DNA of 6,101 bases from an uncultured Bacteroidales bacterium. Lineage in GTDB: Bacteria > Bacteroidota > Bacteroidia > Bacteroidales > UBA932. The stretch's first letter is position 1, and every line of letters begins with the position of its first letter. A program made the translations under genes and the position numbers. The notes beneath the pieces are model-generated. The model had not been told where the DNA came from and did no database searches. It worked only from the letters and a program-made list of their open reading frames with translations. The stretch spans positions 1 to 6,101 of the forward strand of contig CAMOKK010000084.1 in assembly GCA_946617545.1 (NCBI GenBank), given 5' to 3'. Below, piece by piece: positions 1 through 4,878 of this stretch.

Positions 1-40
1 TCAACTGTCTACACGCGACTTACAGAACTACGCCTTGCCC

Positions 41-190
41 ACCTGCGTCGCAGGTCGGAGGGAGTCCCGTCGCAGGTCCCGGAAAATCGACCGACCGGCG
101 ACGAAAATCGGCCCTGGACAGCAAAAAGTGTCGCAGGAAAACGAAAAAACAAGGACCTGCGACGGAACGCCCTTCTACCTGCGACATCGG
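41..190. repeat. Long imperfect inverted repeat with GTCGCAGG units
   Basis: Arms 47-79 and 153-185 are each 33 nt and align without bulges. Bases 47-55 pair with 177-185 (9 bp), 57-62 with 170-175 (6 bp, one G-T), 64-65 with 167-168, and 67-79 with 153-165 (13 bp perfect), so 30 of 33 positions pair. Each arm carries two copies of the unit GTCGCAGGT spaced 22 nt apart. The 73-nt loop has its own hairpin: 113-120 with 129-137, one bulged G, and loop GCAAAAAG. Another unit copy lies inside that hairpin at 130-137. An octamer GAAAATCG repeats at 82-89 and 103-110. No T-tract follows, so it does not look like an intrinsic terminator. It could be a structured RNA, a MITE-like or REP-like interspersed element, or a protein-binding array. 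I see no target-site duplication. The structure is read directly from the sequence; the function is unknown. Confidence 0.75.
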
Positions 191-236
191 CCCCAAGCCT
201 TGACAGCTAAGTGATTGACACTGTGCGAGTTGCTAT

Positions 237-269
237 ACATTTCTCGTTCAAAAATCGAACGAGAAATGT
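237..269. repeat. 13-bp perfect inverted repeat (hairpin or operator-like)
   Basis: ACATTTCTCGTTC (237-249) is the exact reverse complement of GAACGAGAAATGT (257-269), with a 7-nt spacer AAAAATC. Three more pairs, 230-232 with 274-276, could extend it beyond a 4-nt internal mismatch. Neither strand has a following T-run, so a simple intrinsic terminator is unlikely. It sits about 130 bp upstream of the tyrS promoter element. It may be an operator for a dimeric regulator, a transcript-end hairpin for a gene lying outside the window, or the edge of a repeat element. Confidence 0.7.
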
Positions 270-339
270 GCTACAAGTCTATGATAATCAGCGGGTTAGT
301 TGTCAAGCCTAAAGAGGGCCATGAAAGGCCGAAGAGGAT

Positions 340-372
340 GCCCGGCCAGGCGGGAAAGCACGGCCGGGCGGG
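340..372. repeat. GC-rich hairpin with overlapping direct repeat
   Basis: GCCCGGCC (340-347) pairs perfectly with GGCCGGGC (362-369) across a 14-nt loop. The same stretch contains a 12-bp direct repeat, CGGCCAGGCGGG at 343-354 and CGGCCGGGCGGG at 361-372, with one mismatch and period 18. It lies just upstream of the tyrS promoter. Nothing T-rich follows immediately, so a terminator call is not supported. Part of the pattern could be chance in GC-rich DNA. Confidence 0.4.
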
Positions 373-401
373 TGAAATGGTGTTTTCCGGTAAAAAATCC
401 G

Positions 402-409
402 TATCTTTG
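402..409 (+). promoter_or_regulatory. Bacteroidota -7 promoter element of tyrS
   Basis: TATCTTTG matches the Bacteroidota primary sigma factor -7 consensus TAnnTTTG at every fixed position. It ends 20 nt before the tyrS ATG, which would give a short leader of roughly 13-17 nt. The -33 element is weak: at the expected spacing (about 379-382) only TG is recognisable. The leader is A-rich (AACTCAAAAGCG) and lacks a Shine-Dalgarno sequence, as is usual in this phylum. All five plus-strand genes downstream could be read from here. Confidence 0.65.
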
Positions 410-429
410 CATGATTTAACTCAAAAGCG

Positions 430-1716
430 ATGAAAAATTTTGTAGAAGAACTCAGGTGGAGAGGCATGATCCAGGACATCATGCCCGGTACGGAAGAAAA
501 ACTGATGGAAGGGCCCAAGGCGGCCTACGTGGGCATTGACCCCACGGCCGATTCCCTTCATATCGGCCACCTGGTGAGCGTGATGATACTCAAGCATTTC
601 CAGAGCTGCGGCCACAAGCCTTACGCCCTGGTGGGCGGGGCCACCGGCATGATTGGAGACCCTTCCATGAAATCGGCCGAACGGAACCTCCTGGACGAGG
701 AAACCCTCAACCACAACGTGGCCTGCATCAAGGCCCAGCTCTCCCGCTTCCTGGACTTCGAGTCCGACGCCCCCAACAAGGCCGAGCTGGTGAACAACTA
801 CGACTGGATGAAGGATTACAGCTTCATCAACTTCATCCGGGACATCGGCAAGCACATCACCGTCAATTACATGATGGCCAAGGACAGCGTGAAAAAACGC
901 CTCTCCAGGGATTCCTCCGAGGGCATGTCCTTCACGGAATTCAGTTACCAGCTCATGCAGGGCTATGATTTCTACTGGCTCTGGAAGAACAAGGGCTGCA
1001 TCCTGCAGCTGGGCGGAAGCGACCAGTGGGGCAACATCACCACCGGCTCCGAGCTCATCCGCCGCATGGACGGAGGCGAGGCTTTCGCCCTCACCTGCCC
1101 GCTCATCCGCAAGGCCGACGGCACCAAATTCGGCAAAACGGAAAAAGGCAACATCTGGCTGGATGCAGAGCGCACCTCCCCCTACGAATTCTACCAGTTC
1201 TGGCTCAATGTGGCCGATGACGACGCCGAGCGTTACATCAAGATTTTCACCCTGCTGGACCGTCAGACCATCGAGGAGCTGATTGCCCGCCACCGCGAGA
1301 ATCCCGGCGCCCGCGAACTGCAGCAGGTGCTGGCCCGCGAGGTCACCGTCATGTGCCACGGACAGGAAGCCTACGACAAGGCCGTGGCTGCGTCCCGCAT
1401 GCTCTTCGGCGGCAATTCCGAGGAACTCAAAAAACTGGACGAGCGCACCTTCCTGGCCGTTTTCGGAGACGTGCCTTCCTTTGACATCGTGAGGGAAGAC
1501 CTTCCCTGCAACATCCTGGAGCTGCTGGCCGTGAAAACCGCCATCCTGCCCTCCAAGGGCGAGGCCCGCAAGATGGTTCAGGGCGGCGGTATCTCCATCA
1601 ACAAAGACAAGGTGACGGACATCAATGCCGATGTCACCGGGGCCGATATCGTGAACGGTCACTATATTCTGGCCCAGAAGGGTAAGAAGAATTATTTCAT
1701 TATCAACGTGAAATAG
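430..1716 (+). CDS. tyrS: Tyrosyl-tRNA synthetase
   Basis: This is a class I aminoacyl-tRNA synthetase that activates tyrosine with ATP and charges tRNA-Tyr in the cytoplasm. The 428-residue length is normal for the bacterial enzyme. Visible signatures are HIGH at residues 44-47 (after GIDPTADSL), the tyrosine-pocket segment SYQLMQGYD at 172-180 with Y173, Q177 and D180, GSDQWGN at 196-202, and the KMSKS-equivalent loop KFGKT at 233-237. The C-terminal S4 RNA-binding domain spans about 361-425 ([18 protein letters not shown]). The ATG at 430 is chosen because it follows the promoter closely and gives the standard N-terminus [12 protein letters not shown]. It is the first gene of the apparent operon. 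Its TAG stop lies at the start of an interspersed repeat that fills the 49-bp gap to rbfA. Confidence 0.97.
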   Translation: MKNFVEELRWRGMIQDIMPGTEEKLMEGPKAAYVGIDPTADSLHIGHLVSVMILKHFQSCGHKPYALVGGATGMIGDPSMKSAERNLLDEETLNHNVACIKAQLSRFLDFESDAPNKAELVNNYDWMKDYSFINFIRDIGKHITVNYMMAKDSVKKRLSRDSSEGMSFTEFSYQLMQGYDFYWLWKNKGCILQLGGSDQWGNITTGSELIRRMDGGEAFALTCPLIRKADGTKFGKTEKGNIWLDAERTSPYEFYQFWLNVADDDAERYIKIFTLLDRQTIEELIARHRENPGARELQQVLAREVTVMCHGQEAYDKAVAASRMLFGGNSEELKKLDERTFLAVFGDVPSFDIVREDLPCNILELLAVKTAILPSKGEARKMVQGGGISINKDKVTDINADVTGADIVNGHYILAQKGKKNYFIINVK

Positions 1717-1741
1717 ATTCTTCGCTTCGCTCAGAATGACA
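1711..1741 (+). repeat. Interspersed repeat copy 1 (tyrS stop and tyrS-rbfA gap)
   Basis: This stretch matches 2108-2138 over 31 bp with a single mismatch (CGCTTCGC against CGCTGCGC). It begins with AAATAG, so the tyrS stop codon is part of the repeat. It can form a weak hairpin: ATTCT 1717-1721 with AGAAT 1733-1737, and GC 1724-1725 with GC 1729-1730. The reverse strand reads TCATTCTGAGCGAAGCGAAG, a motif I recall as recurrent between genes in diverse bacteria. Its translation in one frame is the familiar spurious peptide LSEAKNL. Confidence 0.8.
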
Positions 1742-1766
1742 GAGTAAAGTTCAGAACGACAGAGTA
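1731..1766 (+). repeat. 20-bp-period tandem repeat before rbfA
   Basis: TCAGAATGACAGAGTA (1731-1746) recurs as TCAGAACGACAGAGTA (1751-1766), one mismatch in 16, with a period of 20. The first unit is the tail of the interspersed repeat. The last A of the second unit is the first base of the rbfA start codon. The region has no ribosome binding site of the Shine-Dalgarno type. Confidence 0.75.
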
Positions 1767-2113
1767 TGGAAAAACAAGCTAGCACAAGACAACTGAAAGT
1801 GGCCCGGGAGCTGCAGAAAGCCCTGGCAGAGATAATCCGTTCCAAGGGGATGGCCGCCTTCGGCGGTGCCCTGGTAACTGTGAGCGAGGTGCGTGTGAGC
1901 CCGGATCTGTCTGTTGCCAAGGTATTTGTGAGCATCTTCCCGTCGGCCCGGCAGGAGGCCGTGATGGGCATCCTGGAAGAGAACAACAAGGCCCTGCGCG
2001 GAGAGCTGGGGCATATTGTGGCCAAGCAGCTCCGCATAGTGCCGGAACTGGTTTTCTATCTGGACACCACCCTGGACTACGCAGAGCACATCGATGAACT
2101 GCTGAAAAAATAG
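1766..2113 (+). CDS. rbfA: 30S ribosome-binding factor A
   Basis: RbfA is a small KH-fold protein that binds the immature 30S subunit near the 5' end of 16S rRNA and supports late maturation and cold adaptation. The 115-residue length is typical. Recognisable family segments are the N-terminal helix (RQLKVARELQKALAEII, about 8-24), the strand VTVSEVRVSPDLSVAKVFVS at about 37-56, and the C-terminal RIVPELVFYLDTTLDYAEHIDELL at about 90-113. The ATG at 1766 gives the expected start just before the first helix. The gap to the next gene is 19 bp and consists entirely of repeat sequence. Co-transcription with tyrS places two translation genes at the head of the operon. Confidence 0.95.
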   Translation: MEKQASTRQLKVARELQKALAEIIRSKGMAAFGGALVTVSEVRVSPDLSVAKVFVSIFPSARQEAVMGILEENNKALRGELGHIVAKQLRIVPELVFYLDTTLDYAEHIDELLKK

Positions 2114-2138
2114 ATTCTTCGCTGCGCTCAGAATGACA
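2108..2138 (+). repeat. Interspersed repeat copy 2 (rbfA stop and permease start)
   Basis: This is the second copy of the element at 1711-1741, identical except for one base (G2124). It contains the rbfA stop codon TAG (2111-2113) and the ATGACA that begins the permease gene at 2133. The potential stem ATTCT 2114-2118 with AGAAT 2130-2134 includes the first two bases of that start codon. Confidence 0.8.
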
Positions 2139-3314
2139 AACCTGCCGCTACGATTCGCCTTCCGCTACCTTTTTGCCCGCAAGTCCTACAACGTGATTAA
2201 CTTGATTTCGGGCATCGGGGTGGTCGGCATGGCGATAGGCACGGCTGCGCTCATGGTCATCCTCTCCGTTTTCAACGGCTTCAACCTTCTGGTGTCGGAA
2301 TCCCTCTCCGACGCCCGGGCTCCCCTGCTGGTGCGTCCGGCCGCCGGAAAAGTCTTCTCTCCCGATTCGATAGGGCTGGCCGATGAACGCATCACCCGCC
2401 TCTCCGGCGTGCTGGAAGAGCAAGTCTTCGTCTCTTACGAAGGGCGACAGAGCCTCTCCCGCGTGAAAGGCATAGACGAAGCAGGGCAGGAAGCGTCCCG
2501 CCTGAAAGAACACATCATCGACGGCGCCTGGTCTTTCCAGAGGGGCGGCAGCGCACAGGGCGTAGCCGGAGCGGCCCTGGCCCACTCCCTGGGCCTGAGT
2601 CCCCGCTTTGTGACACCCATGGAAATCTACTATCCCTCGCGGACCCGCCCGGTTTCCCTGAGCAATCCGGCCGCATCCCTGCGGAGCGCCCGGCTCACCC
2701 TGGGCGGCGTTTTTTCCGTCAATGCCGATTTGGACGCCCGCCTGATGGTGGTTCCCATCGGCCTGATGCGGGAGCTGCTGGAATATGAGACGGAGGTTTC
2801 CTACTTGGAGATTTGGGCGGCGCCGGAAAAGACGGATGCGCTTCAAAAAGACCTTCAGAAGCAGCTGGGAGACGCTTTTCGCGTCCTTAACCGCGCCCAG
2901 CAGGACCAGTCTGTCTACCGGATGATGCGCTACGAGAAACTGGCCATCTACCTCATCCTCCTTTTCATCGTGATTCTGGTGGCCTTCAACATTTACAGTT
3001 CCCTCAAGATGCTGGTTTTGGAGAAAAAGGCCGATTGCGCCACGCTCCGTGCCCTGGGCGCCCCGGAGCCGCTCCTGAGGAGCATCTTCCTCTGGGAAGG
3101 CTGGCTGGTTTCGCTGCTGGGTATGCTGATTGGCCTGGTGGCGGGTATCCTGCTGGTGTGGCTGCAACAACGCTACGGCCTGGTTCCCATGCCGGGGAAT
3201 TTTGTGGTGAGCGCCTATCCCGTGGTGCTCAAAGCCTCCGACCTCCTCTGGACGGTGCTGGGCGTGGCGCTCACGGGCTTTGTGATGGCCTACATCCCTT
3301 CCCGTAAAGTATGA
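2133..3314 (+). CDS. FtsX/LolC-E-type ABC transporter permease
   Basis: This is a 393-residue inner-membrane permease of the MacB/FtsX superfamily with the four-helix layout of LolC/LolE. A first membrane segment at about 24-50 follows the typical N-terminus [21 protein letters not shown] large periplasmic domain spans about 51-265, and three further segments lie at about 270-290, 320-345 and 369-388. The diagnostic FtsX core is [12 protein letters not shown] (300-311) followed by [12 protein letters not shown] (319-330), and the end AYIPSRKV resembles the AxxPARRA motif. Family members extract lipoproteins from the inner membrane or work as mechanotransmitters. The partner ATPase is not evident here, since the ATPase downstream fits the FecCD system. 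The start at 2133 is chosen because the next in-frame ATG lies within the first membrane helix. Its TGA overlaps the next ATG (ATGA, 3311-3314). Confidence 0.9.
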   Translation: MTNLPLRFAFRYLFARKSYNVINLISGIGVVGMAIGTAALMVILSVFNGFNLLVSESLSDARAPLLVRPAAGKVFSPDSIGLADERITRLSGVLEEQVFVSYEGRQSLSRVKGIDEAGQEASRLKEHIIDGAWSFQRGGSAQGVAGAALAHSLGLSPRFVTPMEIYYPSRTRPVSLSNPAASLRSARLTLGGVFSVNADLDARLMVVPIGLMRELLEYETEVSYLEIWAAPEKTDALQKDLQKQLGDAFRVLNRAQQDQSVYRMMRYEKLAIYLILLFIVILVAFNIYSSLKMLVLEKKADCATLRALGAPEPLLRSIFLWEGWLVSLLGMLIGLVAGILLVWLQQRYGLVPMPGNFVVSAYPVVLKASDLLWTVLGVALTGFVMAYIPSRKV

Positions 3315-4243
3315 GGCGGCGCGGGCTTCTCATAGCGCTGCTGCTGGGGCTTATGCTCCTGGACCTTCTGGCCGGAAACGGCCTCTCATGGGCTTCCGGA
3401 GCCATTTTCTGGAAACTGCGCCTGCCCCGCATGCTCACGGCCCTTACCGCCGGAGCCGCCCTGTCCCTGGCCGGGGCACAGATGCAGGCCCTCTTCCGCA
3501 ATCCCCTGGCCGATCCGCATATTATGGGCGTGTCCGGCGGTGCCGGGCTGGGCGCTGCCATAGCGGCGCTTTCCGTGGGCGGGGCAGGGGCCTTTGCCGG
3601 TAGCGCCACGCTGGTGTCGGCCGCCTTTGCGGGAGCCTTTCTTACCGGCCTCCTTATCATGGCGGCCGCCGCCCGGGTACACAGCGCCGGAACACTGCTG
3701 CTGGTGGGTGTGATGCTGGGCTTTGCCCTGAGCGCCCTCAGTTCCGTTTTGCAATATACCGCCTCGGAAGAAAGCCTCAAGCTGTTCTACAGCTGGATGG
3801 CGGGCAGTTTCACCGGCGTCCCCTATCACGGCCTGGCCCTGATGGCCGGGGCGCTGGCAGGCGGTTTTGTCCTGGCGTTACGTAGTCAGAAAGCGCTGGA
3901 TCTGGTGCTTTTCGGGGAAGAATACGCCGCCCTTTCCGGGGTGGGCCTCAAGAGTTTGCGCCTCCGGGTGATGGCGGGCGCCGCGCTCCTCACCGCCGCC
4001 GTCACCGCCTTTGCGGGGCCGCTGGGCTTCGTGGGCATCGCGGCACCACACCTGGTGCGAAGGTATCTTAGGACATCGGCCCACCGGGTGGTGCTGCCCT
4101 GGAGCCTGCTTGGCGGCGCCTGCCTCTCCCTTGCGGCCGATACCCTGGCCCACATCGGCCCCACTCCCCTGCCCGTGGGCAGTACGCTGGCCTTGGTGGG
4201 GATTCCGCTCATCATTCTGCTGCTATGGAGGAACCGCCTGTGA
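3311..4243 (+). CDS. FecCD-type ABC importer permease
   Basis: This is a 310-residue polytopic permease of the BtuC/FecCD family, which imports iron-siderophore complexes, haem or cobalamin as a dimer. It shows the family signatures [20 protein letters not shown] (36-55), [20 protein letters not shown] (62-81) and [18 protein letters not shown] (236-253), the last being the loop that contacts the ATPase. About eight to nine hydrophobic segments are visible. It is shorter than the usual 330-345 residues, mostly before RLPR. The C-terminus [16 protein letters not shown] lacks the Glu common before PVG and the usual PFF. It overlaps the upstream permease by 4 bp and the ATPase by 1 bp (or 19 bp with the earlier start), which suggests translational coupling. 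The substrate cannot be assigned because no binding protein lies nearby. Confidence 0.93.
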   Translation: MRRRGLLIALLLGLMLLDLLAGNGLSWASGAIFWKLRLPRMLTALTAGAALSLAGAQMQALFRNPLADPHIMGVSGGAGLGAAIAALSVGGAGAFAGSATLVSAAFAGAFLTGLLIMAAAARVHSAGTLLLVGVMLGFALSALSSVLQYTASEESLKLFYSWMAGSFTGVPYHGLALMAGALAGGFVLALRSQKALDLVLFGEEYAALSGVGLKSLRLRVMAGAALLTAAVTAFAGPLGFVGIAAPHLVRRYLRTSAHRVVLPWSLLGGACLSLAADTLAHIGPTPLPVGSTLALVGIPLIILLLWRNRL

Positions 4244-4878
4244 TGGATATCCGGCATATGAAACTGGCCTACGGCGAGCGCGTTTTGGCGGCCGATATCT
4301 CCTTCCACATTGAGGAGGGCGAATGCGTGCTGCTGGCCGGGGCCAACGGCTGCGGCAAATCCACTTTGTTACGCCGCCTGGCCACGGACAAATGCATCCT
4401 CATTCCCACCGGAATCCCCAAAGTGAAGGGCTTTACGGTGGAGGAATTCATACGGACAGGATGCTACCGGGAGAGCAACTGGGCCGGAAAGCTGAGCGGA
4501 GAAATGGAAAAAAGGCTGACGGACGCCCTGGAGCGCCTGGGGCTGAACGGACAGCGGGGGCAGGACATCTCCACCCTCAGCGACGGCGAGTTCCAGAAGG
4601 CCTGCATAGCGGTAGGGCTGGTCCGAAAGGCCGATATCCTCCTCTTGGACGAACCCACGGCCTATTTGGACGTAGAGAACCGGCTGATGGTCCTGGAAAC
4701 CCTGCGGAGCCTGGCACAGCAGACCGGCATGGCCGTCCTCTTCTCTTCCCACGACCTGGCCGATTCCCTCCGCGCGGCCCGGCGGGTGCTGGCCTTCACC
4801 CCCGGCGGCGGCTTTCTGGAATCCGGCACGGAAAACCGCCGGGAAGTGCTCCGGGCGGCCTTCCCCATGTGGGAATAA
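4243..4878 (+). CDS. ABC transporter ATPase of the FecCD-type importer (short)
   Basis: This cytoplasmic ATPase would power the adjacent permease. I prefer the ATG at 4243, which overlaps the permease stop as TGATG and gives a standard first strand ([15 protein letters not shown], 211 residues). An in-frame ATG at 4225 would add MEEPPV. Numbered from 4243: Walker A GANGCGKST 33-41, ABC signature LSDGE 112-116 in place of LSGGQ, Walker B ILLLDEPT 132-139 with catalytic Glu 137, D-loop YLD 141-143, and switch His 170 in SSHD. Only 15 residues separate the Walker A Thr 41 from Thr 56 in ILIPTG, where the Q-loop Gln would be expected. From memory of BtuD that distance is about 39, so about 24 residues of the beta-subdomain seem missing. 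The nucleotide-binding and hydrolysis motifs are otherwise complete, so it may still be active. Confidence 0.9.
   Translation: MDIRHMKLAYGERVLAADISFHIEEGECVLLAGANGCGKSTLLRRLATDKCILIPTGIPKVKGFTVEEFIRTGCYRESNWAGKLSGEMEKRLTDALERLGLNGQRGQDISTLSDGEFQKACIAVGLVRKADILLLDEPTAYLDVENRLMVLETLRSLAQQTGMAVLFSSHDLADSLRAARRVLAFTPGGGFLESGTENRREVLRAAFPMWE

Larger units (their letters stand above)
1..429. other. Intergenic region without a convincing gene
   Basis: No open frame here resembles a protein. The only frame longer than 70 codons on the plus strand (215-433) runs through the 13-bp hairpin and the promoter and has low-complexity basic content. The region holds the long inverted repeat, two smaller inverted repeats and the tyrS promoter. 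Two TTGACA hexamers occur at 200-205 and 215-220, but neither has a suitably spaced -10 box. The first 40 bases show no structure I can name and may belong to an element that continues upstream. Confidence 0.6.

Noticed and set aside
41..185. CRISPR array suggested by recurring GTCGCAGG units
   Set aside because: The units are only 8-10 bp, occur in both orientations, and are arranged symmetrically as arms of one inverted repeat rather than as evenly spaced direct repeats.
200..239. Sigma70-like promoter from TTGACA (200-205 or 215-220) and TATACA (234-239)
   Set aside because: The spacers are 28 and 13 bp, neither workable, and Bacteroidota do not use this consensus.
237..269. Intrinsic terminator or XerCD/dif-like site
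   Set aside because: No T-tract follows on either strand. The arms are longer than the 11-bp dif arms and I recognise no dif consensus in them.
215..433. Possible small protein of 72 codons before tyrS
   Set aside because: It crosses a perfect DNA hairpin, a GC-rich repeat and the tyrS promoter, and its composition shows no sign of coding selection.
421..2037. 538-codon open frame on the minus strand opposite tyrS and rbfA
   Set aside because: It is the antisense shadow of two well-recognised genes in GC-rich DNA and resembles no known family. Where it crosses the repeat it reads VILSEAKNL, a peptide typical of spurious translations of this element.
2148..3170. 340-codon open frame on the minus strand opposite the LolC/E-type permease
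   Set aside because: It is rich in His, Gln and Gly with no domain pattern, and the opposite strand carries a clear membrane protein.
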